From Azolla caroliniana (lineage: Eukaryota; Polypodiophyta), in assembly GCA_043228905.1 (NCBI GenBank), contig JBHGNT010000010.1:4216001-4280000 (forward strand): DNA of 64,000 nucleotides. Direction: 5' to 3'. The position numbers were made by a program, and so were the translations under genes. Below are positions 17,489-29,530 of this stretch, piece after piece (position 1 is the stretch's first letter; each line of letters opens with the position of its first letter). Under the pieces are notes generated by a model, which saw only the letters and a list, made by a program, of their open reading frames with translations, was not told the DNA's origin and did not search any database.

Positions 17489-18170
17489 ATTTGGTTTCGG
17501 TTAACGAAGCTCGGTTCGGAGTTGACTACGAACCTTGTTGGAGTGCAGCCGGTTGGCTCACCCGATATCGTTCTAGTCGGATTTGAACCTGAGTCGGTTC
17601 GGCTTCGAATATATGTATTGTTGAACTTGCTCGAATTGACTCCGGTAACTTGAGGGACAGAACCGACTGGTCTTCCCGAATGGTTCCGAGTCGAAGTGAG
17701 CCCGGTTCGCTTCGGATATATATACCGAATACCGATTATTGAAACCGATTATCTGGACCGATTCGGCTTCGGGTGACTGCAGCGACGAGAGAGATGGATC
17801 CAACTGATCCTCTCGAATGTCGATCAGCCGGATGAAGCACGAATTTGGGGTTGTTGTCTTGAGACCGATCTGCACCGAGTGGTTACAACGAGCGGCGAGC
17901 AGCGTTTAATGACCTTTTCGGATGCCGTTTAACCGAGTGGAGCACGATCGTGTCAATGATGCACAAGGGGATTTCACCTCGAGCGGTTACGATCACAAGG
18001 AACAGAGTACAACCTGATGGCTTACTCCAAGCAAGAGGATCTAACGCGATGAGGTGCAAACCTCGTTTTTGTTCTTCTTCTCTCTTTCTTCGAATGACGC
18101 GAATACTGTGCAGGCCGTGATGAAGTGAAGAACCGAATGCTGTGCAGGCGGTGATGACGGCCGAACCTCT

Positions 18171-18182
18171 GCTCTGATACCA
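18171..18182 (-). other. Primer binding site of element B
   Basis: Minus strand TGGTATCAGAGC, complementary to the 3' end of plant initiator Met-tRNA, two bases from the 5' LTR. Confidence 0.9.
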
Positions 18183-18184
18183 GA

Positions 18185-18471
18185 TGTTGGGAAACAAGGT
18201 CGTCTATGCGGAAGATCAAGAAGCATTCGATTGCTGTTGAGTACCTGCGTATGACAGTTTGTATGTCGTTGCACAGAGAGAGAGAGAGAGACAGAGAGGC
18301 ACAAAAAACTTTCTCATTCCATAAAGCAATAATACAACACCCAACCTTACAAAAAGGTTACAAGGTCAATATATATAGTGACCGACTTAGGGCAACTACC
18401 CTTTATGCTAATTACATAAATGGCCAAAACGGGATAGTGTGAATACGTCCATTATACACATGTATTCGACA
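18185..18471 (-). repeat. 5' LTR of Copia element B
   Basis: Same 287 bp as 12992-13278; no difference seen on reading through. It is followed by the TSD CGCAC, after which element A resumes. Confidence 0.95.
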
Positions 18472-21400
18472 CGCACCTCGGGTGCTTCATTGAGGATGAG
18501 GGCGAAGTCATTGCGCAAGGGCGCAGAGACGGGAGAATGTTTATCCTCAACACCAATGACTTTGGCACCGCTCTGTTCGCGAATCGACAGAAGGTCGAGT
18601 CGGACATCGACCTATGGCACAAGCGGATAGGCCATGTCAACTACCGGAGGCTTCAAGACCTGCAAACGAAACAAGTCGTTGTTGGTTTGCCGAAGTTCAG
18701 CGGCCGGAGAGCCGAAATTTGTGAAGCTTGCCAACTTGGGAAGCAACACCGGCTTCCATTCCCCACCGAACGGAACCGGAGCCGTAACAAGCTCGATCTC
18801 ATCCATTCGGATGTGTGGGGACCGGCACAAAGTGTAAGCCTTGGCGGGAGCCGGTACTTCGTCTCCTTCATCGACGACTATACTCGACATACTTGGATCT
18901 ACCTCATTGAGCGGAAGAGCGAAGTCTTCGACTGTTTCCGGAGCCTCCAGAAGATGGTGGAACGGGAATTGGAGAGGAAGATCAAATGCCTTCAGTCGGA
19001 TGGCGGAAAGGAATATTTTTCCAGCCAATTCACTAGTTATCTGCAACAGAAGGGAATTCGGCGAGAGTTCAGCTGCAGATACACACCGGAGCAAAACGGT
19101 GTGGCCGAAAGGAAGAACCGGACACTCGTCGAAGCGGCAAGGGCAATGCTGGAGGAAAAGAGCATGCCCCGGTTCTACTAGGCGGAGGCGGTCCGGACGG
19201 CCGTCTACATACAAAATCGCATTGGTGACAAGGTGTCAGCTCATGAGCTGTATTTCGGGCGCAAGCCGAACTTAAGACACCTTCGGATATTCGGCAGCAT
19301 AGCGTCTGTGCATGTGCAAGATCAGAAGCGGAGAAAGCTTGATGCAAAATCGGAAAAATGCATCCTAGTCGGCTATGCTCAAGAGCAAAAGGGGTATAAG
19401 TGCTATAACCCCCGGACGAAGGAAGTCCGAGTTAGCCAGGATGTCGAGTTCAATGAATCGGCATCCTGGTACTCCGTACCGACTCCGACTTCCGATCCCG
19501 ACCCAATGCCGGAAGATCAGGCCAGTGAGCCTAAATCAGCCCTGGCAGAGGATGATGAAGCCGGGACTCAAGATGAGAGTCCGGAATCGTTACGGTTGAG
19601 TGGACCGAACGAGCGACTGAGTCGGTTGGACCAGTCGGATGAAGAGACGGCAAGTGGTGGAGACTCTGTCGTGCTCTCCCCGCGCAAGGAACCGAGGAAA
19701 CGGTTCACGCGCAAAGAGAAGGGGAAGAGGAAGATGCCGGAATTCGAAACCAGCAACGATGAGTCGGATCGGTGCGTATCCGACTCCGGAAAGGAGAAAG
19801 GCGGATCTTCGGCAACGAAGACCGAGCAGGCCAAGAAGGGCCTCAAATCAGGTGACGGTGCGTTGCGCCGATCAACCCGCCAGAAGGATCCTGTCATGCG
19901 GTACAGGTACAATGAATACATGGCGCATCATTATGCGTACATGACTAAGGTGACAGAAGTGCGTGAGCCGGAGAGCTACACAGAAGCGGCAAAGGACGCA
20001 AATTGGCGTGCCGCTATGGACAAAGAAATGCGGGCACTCGATGCCAACGAAACTTGGGACCTAGTTTATCCTCCCCGTCATTGTAAACCGATCGGATGCA
20101 AGTGGGTGTACAAGGTCAAGTACAACGCCGACGGTTCTGTTAACCGGTACAAAGCCCGGTTAGTGGCGAAGGGATACGCGCAGACCCACGGAATCGGCTA
20201 CGACGAGACCGTCGCTCCTGTGGCGAAGATGACGACGGTTCGTGTGGTACTGGCGGTTGCTGCGGCAAGGGGGTGGCATCTTCACCAGATGGATGTGAAG
20301 AATGCCTTCCTTCAAGGAGAGCTTGAAGAAGAAGCCTTTATGACTCAGCCCCCCGGATTTCAATCGGAGATGAACAAGTCGGCGGTATGCCGACTGAAGA
20401 AGTCGCTTTACGGCTTGAAGCAAGCCTCCCGAGCTTGGAATGCGAAGATCACACACCGGTTGCGGAAGCTGGGGTTTGATGTCTCTAAGTCGGACTCTTC
20501 GTTGTTCATCCGGCAAGGCTCTGATGGTCCGGTATGTATACTCTTGTATGTGGATGATTTAGTCATCACCAGACCGGGTCTTCCCGAAATCAACCGCGTC
20601 AAGTCCCAGTTGTCGGACGCATTCGAAATGAAGGACCTGGGGGACCTTCATTATTTTATTGGGATCGAAGTGATCCGGACCCCTGACGACATATTGCTCT
20701 CACAACGACATTACGTGTTGAATATGCTGTATAAGTTCGGCATGACGGATTGTCGACCTGTCTCCACACCCTTGGACCGGAACCAGAAGCTCCGTCCCAA
20801 CTCCGTACCGGCCTGCAATGAGAAACGGTTCCGACAGGTTGTCAGAAGCCTGATCTACTTAACCATCACCCGACCCGACATCAGCTATCCGGTCGGCATG
20901 GTAAGTCAGTTCATGCAGAAGCCGACCATGGAGCACCTTCAGTGCGCGCAACGAATATTATGGTATGTCAGCGGCACTAAGGACCGGGGACTGCTATACC
21001 GGCGAGGTATACCCGAGGAGCTTGTCGGTTACACAGATGCTGACTGGGTCGGCGATGCGTCTTATCGCCGCTCCACTTCAGGATACATGTTCTCCATAGG
21101 TAGCGCGGCCGTTGCGTGGAGCAGCAAGAAGCAGCCCACAGTGGCTTTGTCAAGCACTGAGGCTGAGTACCGGGCCGCTACTGTTGCCACTTGTGAAGCC
21201 ATCTGGCTTCGGCAACTGCTGCGAGACTTGCGGATCGAGGTACCGACCCCGATCCCAATTTACTGCGATAACATGAGCAGCCTGCAGCTCGCTAGGAACC
21301 CTGTGTTCCATGCTCGCACAAAGCACATCGAGGTGCACTACCACTTCGTGCGTGAGCGGGTCCTGAGCGGTGAAGTTGACCTACGGTATATTCATACGGA

Positions 21401-21495
21401 TCGGCAAGTTGCCGACATCTTCACCAAGCCGCTCGGATCGGACAAGTTGCAGCACTTTACCGACATGCTTGGTATTCATCATCTCGACGTGCCGC

Positions 21496-21508
21496 ACTTG
21501 AGGGGGAG
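21496..21508 (+). other. Internal polypurine-tract copy in element A
   Basis: ACTTGAGGGGGAG lies right after the RNase H coding end, where a Copia 3' polypurine tract normally sits. It is identical to the tract at 22223-22235 that touches the 3' LTR. About 715 bp of extra coding sequence lies between the two. Confidence 0.85.
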
Positions 21509-22222
21509 AAGCAAGGGCAAAGTCTCTACCGAAACGGGCAAAGGCCAAAAAACTGTTGAACCCGTCGGTAAGAGGAGAGCCGGAAGAAGAGGAGACAAGA
21601 AGATGAAGGAAGCCGAGTCGACGAAGGGAGTCGACACATCCGAACAGGTCGGAGCAAGCGGCTGTGAAGAAGAGTTGTGCACTCAGGAAGAGAAGTGCAT
21701 GCTGTGCGGAGGTCATCACGACGGTATTGACCATGATGCAGAGTCGAATGAAGAATTCGATTTCGGTTCACCGGCTGAAGAAGCCGAGGGAAACATGGAG
21801 AAGGCCAAGACTCGGAAGTGGTCCGATGTGGTGAGAGGCCTGAAGTCGGAAGTCGAATCGGAGTGTACCGATTCGGACAAGAGCTGGAACGAGTCGGAGA
21901 CAGCTGACTCGGATCAACAGATGGATCCGGATGAGTCGAATCGACTGAAGGCCAAGGGGACACGGACACAACGGAAGTCGATGCCATCATGGGAGAACCG
22001 ACGGATCGGCAAGCGCCGGAGTCACAGCAACGTGAGTGCTGAGATGGGCCTATTGAGCAGACATGCCGACCGAGAGGGTCGAGGCGCGCAGAACCAAAGG
22101 GGTTGCGGCAAACGGGACCGGACCGGACGAGGAGCGCGAGCAAGGCGGAGTGACGCCAGGAGAAGTTGGTTGGAAGAACCGACTGCCATAGAGGTCGACA
22201 CTACGACCCCACCTCAGGTTGA

Positions 22223-22235
22223 ACTTGAGGGGGAG
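22223..22235 (+). other. Polypurine tract of element A
   Basis: ACTTGAGGGGGAG directly abuts the 3' LTR (TGTTGAGCGG), the expected position for plus-strand priming. Confidence 0.9.
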
Positions 22236-22563
22236 TGTTGAGCGGCAAGCTCAACTAGAGCCGGATCGGCTGAATAAGCCGAAGCCGGTAAGCGAGACGG
22301 ATCGGGCGAAACGGATCGGTATTACGGTGAGCAACCGAACTGGCAAGCAGTGGAGGCCAGGTGCAATCCGTAACCGGAAGTCCAATCGGAAGCCTAGTAT
22401 AGGATAGACTACTAGGTAGCTACAGTCTCGTAGTAAGTGTAAGATGCTTGTGTGAGCATTGAAGTACATGGTACTTCTGTCAGTCCCAAGAGGACTTGTA
22501 TAAATAGTGCTACTTAGCACAGTGTGTGTACAGAGTTTTGATATAATTTTGAAATTGTGTTCT

Positions 22564-22616
<53 letters not shown>

Positions 22617-22656
22617 TGTTCTCTGTTTTACGCTTCCGCAAACATTTACGTTCACA
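22236..22656 (+). repeat. 3' LTR of Copia element A
   Basis: 421 bp, TGTTGAGCGG to ACGTTCACA, with TATA box TATAAATA at about 22499 and a long CT microsatellite at about 22563-22614. Followed by the TSD CATTT. Confidence 0.93.
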
Positions 22657-22661
22657 CATTT

Positions 22662-24219
22662 AAAACATTATGAGATCAATCCCAATCATTCTTATTCATA
22701 ATTAGTTATAAGGACAAGCTAGTCATTATTCTATAAGCTTTATTGTTTGTTACATAATATGCATGCGTTGAAAGAGCTCTTGTTGCTACCTTTGTTGACC
22801 CATCTCACCATATGTGATTACAAAGAAAAAATTGTCTACATGGACATTTCTTGAGAGTACCATAGAGGGAAACAAAACCTTTCACTATATGCTCTTATAC
22901 TTAATGATAACCTAAGATTTTATTAACTCTTGTGCTCGTGTTCAAATATCACAAAATGTACTAATTTAGTAGATGCAACTACCAAATGTAAAGGTTGTGC
23001 ATAGGTTGATTTTTTAATGCATGAATAAGGAGTCGCGACATTTTAGTCTCCATTGAATGCATAAATCATGAGTCGTGACATTCTAGTCTCCATGGACAAT
23101 CCTTTTAGTCTACCCATTCTAAGTATAGGAGTATTTTGGTAGTGCATTTAAAAATTACGCCTATTTTGTTTCCTTTATGATGCATATTTTTTGTTCTCTA
23201 GTTTAAAAGTTAGGAGGTATTCTAGTAACTAAAAAACCAATATAGAGATGCTTCTATCAAGAGTTATAAAATGGTTGATTCTTACTATTGAGTGGCGACG
23301 TGCTCAGCAAAGCACTTTACTTAGACAAATACCGGTCAACCTGTTCGCCTTTGGAGGAGATAGGCTACATGCAATTTATGGAAGTTCAACTAAGTAGAAA
23401 GATAAATAATTATCAATCAATTTTTACAAACAATTGGATCTTCATTACTATTGTTTTACATGTCTAGATATTGTTCACAACATTTGTAACTACATTCTAA
23501 ATGTTTTTAAGTGGATGATGCCCAAAAATGGATGTTGGTACCAATAGAACTTATGGCTATATGGTACATCTACATACCTCACACACACACATGTTAGAAA
23601 TATTGAGAATCGATTAGATAGGTACATAGAGTTACAACTACAGAGATGGGATATATGAAAACAAAACTTCTATTACATATGAGAGTAGCTGACAATGGTA
23701 GTTTTCCCATGCACTTAGCTTAGATAGGATATGGACCAGCTCACTACAAAATTAGTGTGGACTGATAATCAAGCCAACCACTGTGAAAAGAAAGTAGATT
23801 GCTTTCTATGTTTGGTCTAAGTATAACATTAAATGTGCAAGTGAATTGATAGTAGTGGAGATATTCCTTTTCGGTCAATTGATTTGTCATTTAATATGAC
23901 CAACTCCCTAGGTACAGGCTATTGCTAGATAATACTTATCTTGAAGTCAATGACGCATACTTCAAGACTAAGTACATCGTAACTTGCCCACAAAATATTC
24001 TAGTTGCCTTGATTAGCCAATCCTACTACCTATTTCTCTCTTTCCTAAATACATTGTGTCCTACACATCTACGGTTTCCTAGAGTAACACCTTATCGACC
24101 CATATAGTCGAGTTGCACACTAGCCACTCCTCATTTGGGGCACTACCACAAAATGTGCACTCTAAGAGCACATATGGGGATAGATTTACAACTTGGGGCT
24201 GATCATTGATTATATCTAA

Positions 24220-24264
<45 letters not shown>

Positions 24265-25200
24265 TCCAATAGCTTATATCAATGAAGTGCAAGAGATTGG
24301 GCTCCAATGGTGTCAAACCCTCTATTGGAATTGCACTTCCACATTCTGCAGCTATAATATGAACCTTTTATTTTCTCCATTATGTTCTTCATGTGGAATA
24401 TATGTTTGTGTATCCTCTGATTTCCACACAATGAATAATAACACTACAATCTACTCTTGAAGTCTGAAGACATCCCAACCCCACGTTGATACATATTCTG
24501 TATTCCCCATACTCAAATCCATAAAGAAAATTTGTAAGACCCACTGATGCAATTTTTTGTACCATGGAGATTGCACTGGGAAAAAATTGATTCACTACTT
24601 CACACATGCAATCCACCAAATTACATTACTGTAGCCCATGAAACCAAATGGATGCTATTCGTAACACTTGTCATTACTATGTATGAATATCATCAATGTT
24701 ATCGGATGAATCAATCATTGCACCTCAATTAACGCAACTTACCCTTCCAACATCACAAGTTACTGTGACACTTGAAAACAACAGGAGCTGCTCAAAGTTC
24801 AATATGTATAAGCATTTGTAAAACACTGTGTACAAAACTTTAAAAATATAGGTGGCTCGTGGCTGGCCAGCTCATAAAAAAGGGTATACAATGAATGCAC
24901 TATTAAAACAATATGAGACGAGAATGATGCCAGTTCAAATCAGAAATACAGATGATTCTCTGATTGGGCATTTCTTAATGGCCTTTATAGTTATGAGACC
25001 TCTTGATATATGGCTTTCTGGTATTTATAATGTTATATTATATTATGCTTACCCAACTGTTATGGTTATAAAACAAATGAAATCACAAAATGGTTTCTCT
25101 TACAAGAGACATGGCTCACCATGCCCTCTTTCCTTTCCTCAATACCTTCTTTGGTGATGCTTGGGGTCTTCAATATATACGTGTGTGTGTGTGTGTGTGA
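22662..25200. other. Intergenic stretch between element A and the ABCG gene
   Basis: AT-rich with no supportable gene. It holds a CT microsatellite at about 24221-24261 and a TG run at about 25179-25199. A frame of 101 codons at 24852-25157 (plus) has some hydrophobic stretches but no family match I can name. The rightmost part lies downstream of the ABCG stop codon and probably contains its 3' UTR. Confidence 0.6.
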
Positions 25201-28200
25201 TCATCCCCTTCCAGAATCTGGGGAAACAATGATGGGTATAACTGTCTTTGTAGAGGGCTTGTGAGCTCGTGTTTGCCACCGTGCACTATGCTTGGCATAA
25301 AATGCACGCAAGTGAGGAATGACTTTCTCGCTCAGCTTTATATTGATGAAGAAGATCAACCTATATGCAAATATATTTGCAAACACCATGGCATTGTCCC
25401 ACCACATATTCCAACTCAAATCAATCTGGAAGTTCTCCCTCAAAACTTGCTCCCCAGAGAGAGGTGGGAGTAAAGGGCTTATGTTGTCGAATGTAAGCCC
25501 CAGCAAGTCGTTTTTATATTGCCCCTGTACGTAAATACAATTCATTTGATATGAGCATATTGTTCCTTTGGATTGACTTTTAAGCAGATTCAAATTTCTT
25601 AAACTGAATGTACACATTGAAATTCCTTTAATTGAATGCACACATTGAAAATTCCTTAACTGAACGTACACAGATTCAAAAAATTTATCGATTGAAACAT
25701 TCGACAACCTGTTATAATTATATGTACCTGCAATGCCCAATAGTTGTAGCTCATGTATGATAGTGGATATCTCCAAACCACCTTTGGCAAGTCATTCGGA
25801 AGCCGAAAGAACCCAGCAACTAACATGAACATACCCTGATCAAGAAAGAGCAATGATGTGTTCAATACCCACAGAGGTTTAGGAACAAGCATAGAAAGGT
25901 TAAATATGATCTTTTACTTACCATTAGACCAGCCCCACAGATAATCCCCATAAGAAAGTTTGGGACTATACTTGCAATGGCCATCATCAAGCTTTCTACC
26001 ACTGTAATGCATCCAAAGAGGTTGATGATAAAGAATATATAGTGGCTCAAGCCAGGATGCAGTCCAGCCATAAAATAGCATATCGTTCCAGTTGCAAAAG
26101 CTATAGCAAACAAGAAAGGAAGAGAAGACAATGTGTTCGCAATCACAAAGGAGAGCACTCCATAATGCCCATTCAATCTCTCCCGATGAAAAACCTGCCA
26201 AGATTAAGAAAGTTTTTCCTACATCTCCTTACAAATAGATGTAGACAAAGAGTATATACTAAATAACGTTAACTCACCTTCATGTCCTCTATAAAAGATG
26301 GGAAGCCACCAATTGACATGAAAGTAACGAAACCAGAAACAAATGAAGTGCATGCACCTCTTGCCTGTAAATAAAATGAGTTTTAACATTTGAAAAAGCT
26401 TCGAATATGTCAACTCGAGTTTCAATATGATACACAAGCAAAGGCCCTTACCAGTATAGAGCTATAAGATGTCCCAACCTTATAGTAAAGGCTTCCAACA
26501 CTTATGGCAACAATTATGTATATTATGAGTCGAAACCAGTAATAACCAACATCTCTACTCATGTTAATGAATGAACGCATTGTCAGCACCTTCGATTGCA
26601 TCCAAAAGCTTGCTAAACTCCCCCTAGAGTCGAGGAGTGTGCCTTTCTGCAAAACAAAGGCACAATTCATGTTCAAAAGTATCACATTAAGTTAGAAATC
26701 AAATAACAAAAACAGAAAGTAGTGTGCAAAGTCTTGGAGTAAAACTACTTACAACTTGAGAGATCTCATGGATCCTGGAAGCAGTTAGGATTGCATGCTC
26801 TGAGTTGCTATAAGCATTCGTCAATAGCTCAATGATTTCAGAGGTCATAAGTTTCGATGATGCATCCACGATACCATTTACCTGTAAAACAAAAAAGAGA
26901 AAATTGAATATCACCAGGTGCATGGGTGCCTTGAAATACAGCAAAGCAGGACAGAGACATCACCCTGTGTCTTAGAGAGCTTTTTTCAGTTGGCTTTACT
27001 CTATCAAAATCCGAATTGACACATCGAAGAAAGTGATCAGAAGGATTCCGCCTTGGTGGACAAGGAAAACCTGAATCAGCAAAGAACTGCAAAATAGGCA
27101 CAATATGGTCACAAAAAACATCAGAAAAGACCCACAATTCAAGAACAAATGTCTCTCATACATTCTGGACACAATGTTCATCAAACCTCATGAGCACTAG
27201 AGGCTTTCCCGAAGTAGATCGTTCTACCACCTGACAACAGGAAGAGATTGTCAAAGAGTGCAAATACTTCACTACTGGGCTGATGGATGGAGAAGATAAC
27301 GGTTCGACCATCGTGTGAAAGGCCTCTCAATGTTTTCAGAACAAAGAAGGATGCCGCACTGCAAGGAAAGAAGATAAGTTGAGCTAAAATGCAATGGGAA
27401 AGGATTATAATTACGAAAAGAATGTCAAATCTAAAGCAATGGTTCTAATATTAATAGATTCACTGTAAAACACATTCGTATTTTAACTTTTTGATGATTT
27501 TGTACCAGTTAAATAGTACTTTTGTGGCAAAAATTTTACTTTTCCGTACAACAGTTGACTTTACAAGATCTTCGATGACACATCCCTCGTAAAAGAGAAT
27601 TCTAACAAATGTGAATCATTCACACTACCACAAGATACATCACCACCTAAGTCAAGAATTTGTCCATTGATTACCAAAGCAATATATATAAATATACCTG
27701 TCAAGCCCACTAGTGGGCTCATCGAGGAAGAGAAGCCGAGGTCGGGTAAGGATCTCTAGAGCAATGCTCACTCTCCTCTTTTCACCACCACTAAGACCGC
27801 GTACATGCCAGTTTCCGACAGGTGTATCAGCACAGTCCTGAAGACCCATCTCAAGGATAGTGCTCTCAACAATTGTATTTTTCTCTCTCTTTGGCATTTT
27901 ATCTGGCAAACGAAGATGGGCAGAGTAGTAGATGGTCTCTCGAACAGTGAGAGTTCCAAGCAGTGTATCTTCTTGAGTGACATAGGCCTGCATTCATTTA
28001 TTTAAACATGAAACAAATGAATGAATGCATATCAGCATGTTTTTAGCAACACCTTATCACAATCATAGTTGATGATGCAGGCTTATCTCATCACAATTCA
28101 CAACACTTTAAACTCACCGCAGAACCATACGAAAGCTTCGTGTGTTGCCCATTAACAAGAACTTGTCCAGACACCAGAGCATTTCTTGCAAGGCGCCCTA

Positions 28201-28875
28201 CACATACATAAATATGTCTTAGTAAGAAAACTCATCCGAATTGACCAACAAGAGCAATGAACAAGCCATCCAGTTGATTGAAGGAGAGTGACAAATTTAT
28301 GAGAATTGGTTATAAAGGGGAATAGAAATTTTCATTTGAATTGTTCATAGAGGAGTAATAATGATAAAACCATCATCATGGGTATCTAGGAATTTAGTGC
28401 TGATTTCCATTGGAACAGATACATTCTCTGTTGAATTAAAATAAAAAAAACATGTGCAAAATATTTTGTTATAAGTTTCTCTTTGGGAATTTGTGTATGT
28501 CAATTTTCTATCAGATCAATAATTAGATTGGTGATTGAATGTGGTCAAGTAAGTACCTGCAAGAGCATCAAGAAGGGTTGATTTCCCCGACCCTGAGGGG
28601 CCCATGATGGCCGTCATAAAACAAGGCTCTGCATATCCACTCACATTCTCGAGGATTGGATGAATTTCTCCTCGACCATTGGAGACTCGAACAGTGAGAT
28701 CTTTCCAAGTGAGCCAGGCCGAGGATTCGGTTCCAGTGGTCATGCCATGGGGTTTCAATTTCTTCACATTCTTCCATAGTGTCTCACTCAAAGGGCTCAA
28801 CCGAGAGAGGTAATGCGATGGAGAATGATGGGTCCTTCCCGAAACCTGTCGGGTAAGGCCATTCGGTGCTTCCAT
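25201..28875 (-). CDS. ABCG half transporter, ABCG11/12/13/15-like (11 exons)
   Basis: Exons in coding order: 28557-28875, 28118-28197, 27698-27987, 27187-27358, 26964-27086, 26753-26881, 26452-26646, 26278-26364, 25922-26194, 25728-25835, 25201-25524. All introns are GT-AG and phases agree, giving 2100 nt (699 residues), normal for this group. The nucleotide-binding domain comes first: Walker [10 protein letters not shown] (92-100), Q-loop Q138, signature LSGGE (198-202), Walker B LLFLDE (218-223), D-loop SGLD (226-229) and H-loop H255 in SIHQPSSEV. An ABC2 membrane domain of about six segments follows (about 395-675), including [30 protein letters not shown] and [28 protein letters not shown] and RDVGYYW are typical of plant WBC proteins that export wax and cutin precursors at the plasma membrane as homo- or heterodimers. 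No member can be named from sequence alone. The start is the first ATG in frame; frame and TTG codons continue upstream to a splice acceptor. Confidence 0.95.
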
Positions 28876-28899
28876 GGAAAGCAAAATCACACAAAGCAA

Positions 28900-29530
28900 C
28901 TACAAACAACAACAACAAGATGTTGGGTAAGGCTATTGGGGCAAACCTAACTCTATTCCTAACCTTAACAGCACGAAATCGGTTAGACTAGTGGCAAGGA
29001 TTAACCTAATCCTAACCGTAACCCTAAAACAAGAACTTGGGTAATGCAAGAAGCGAATATGAACAACCCTGAAACCTTAATCTTAACCTTACCAAACGAG
29101 ATGTTGGTTAAGACTAATTCTAAACCCTAAACCTAAACCCTAAAACCGTAACATTAACAACAAGGTGATGATAGTAAGGCAAGGATTACCCTAGAATCTA
29201 ACCCCAGAACCTTTTAACAACGAGAAGTTGTATTGGGCTAGGAGCAAGGAGAAGGATAACCTTAACCTTAACTCTTAACTCTAACACTAAGGGCCCAGCT
29301 TTCAACTCTTAAAACTTTCTAAAGTCTGTAGGAACAGAGGAAGGAAAGGACGGAGATGAAGATTTTAGTAGGAGGAATGGCGAACCTGGAGGAGGAAGTG
29401 GGGTTGCTGTCATCATCTTGTTTCTCTTGAGAGATCCTGGTCTTCTGCGGCCACCACCTTCGGGCATTGAATGCGCTTGCCAAACCCTAATCAGAGAGAG
29501 ACAGAGAGACAGAGAGGCAGAGAGAGAGCG
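28900..29530 (-). promoter_or_regulatory. ABCG leader region: probable 5' UTR intron and CT-rich leader
   Basis: A good acceptor (T/G-rich tract then GTTTGTAG) lies at 28900-28901, 24 bases before the start codon. A matching donor (CCTCCTCCAG then GT) lies at 29384-29385, suggesting a 486-bp leader intron. The intron is unusually rich in CCTAA/CCTTAA motifs, some telomere-like. The candidate leader exon (29386 to about 29520) begins in CT repeats followed by a telo-box-like ATTAGGGTTT near 29484-29493, both common in plant promoters and leaders. It contains an ATG at 29467 that is not in frame with the transporter if this splice is used. Read from sequence only; there is no transcript evidence. 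Confidence 0.5.

Larger units (their letters stand above)
12992..18471 (-). mobile_element. Copia element B, nearly intact, antisense insertion into element A
   Basis: It is 5480 bp, flanked by perfect TSDs CGCAC (12987-12991 and 18472-18476). Both LTRs are 287 bp and appear identical by eye. A polypurine tract lies next to the left LTR (plus CTCCCCCGTAAT at 13279). A primer site complementary to initiator Met-tRNA (minus TGGTATCAGAGC; plus 18171-18182) lies two bases from the right LTR. Gene order is gag, protease, integrase, RT, RNase H, as in Ty1/Copia. It belongs to a different family from A and C. Confidence 0.96.
18477..22241 (+). pseudogene. Element A Pol: integrase, RT, RNase H plus long C-terminal extension
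   Basis: The frame resumes after B's TSD. Integrase shows HSDVWGP, a CLQSDGGKEY second-Asp block and TPEQNGVAERKNR. A TAG at 19179-19181 interrupts it just after PRFY, where related proteins have Trp. The frame is then open for 1020 codons to TGA at 22239-22241: RT with LLYVDDLVI, RNase H with TDADWVGD and HIEVHYHF, and the usual end ADIFTKPLG. Copia polyproteins normally stop soon after this. Here the frame continues for about 245 residues (from about 21500): Lys/Arg- and Glu/Asp-rich sequence with a CMLCGGHH motif (C at about residues 822 and 825 of the 19233 frame, HH at 828-829). The stop codon lies inside the 3' LTR. The same extension is in element C. Confidence 0.93.
12648..22656 (+). 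mobile_element. Copia element A, 5'-deleted, with Copia element B nested inside
   Basis: The element is bounded by a perfect 5-bp duplication CATTT (12643-12647 and 22657-22661). It starts with LTR sequence TGTTGAGCGGC and ends with a complete 3' LTR (22236-22656). The 5' LTR is cut after about 132 bp (12779) and joined directly to the protease region. Compared with element C (52257-58160), about 1.4 kb is missing: the rest of the LTR, primer site and most of gag. Element B sits at 12992-18471. When B and one TSD are removed, the polyprotein frame before and after is the same. A carries at least two stop codons (12974, 19179), so it is defective. Confidence 0.93.

Noticed and set aside
18612-19347. 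Minus-strand frames of 92-200 codons opposite the Copia pol of element A (likewise near 54132-54716)
   Set aside because: Shadow frames opposite a GC-rich coding region; the plus strand carries the integrase motifs.
24852-25157. 101-codon plus-strand frame beside the ABCG gene
   Set aside because: No ORF homology recognised, isolated, AT-rich codon use. It lies in the 3' flank of a minus-strand gene.
25201-28875. ABCG gene as a pseudogene because of its many short frames
   Set aside because: All eleven exons join with GT-AG sites and correct phase into a 699-residue protein with every catalytic motif.
28977-29290. CCTAA/CCCTAA-rich stretch as an interstitial telomere
   Set aside because: Units are irregular (CCTAACC, CTTAACC, CCTAAAC) with no long perfect TTTAGGG array, so it is better read as a degenerate motif-rich leader intron.
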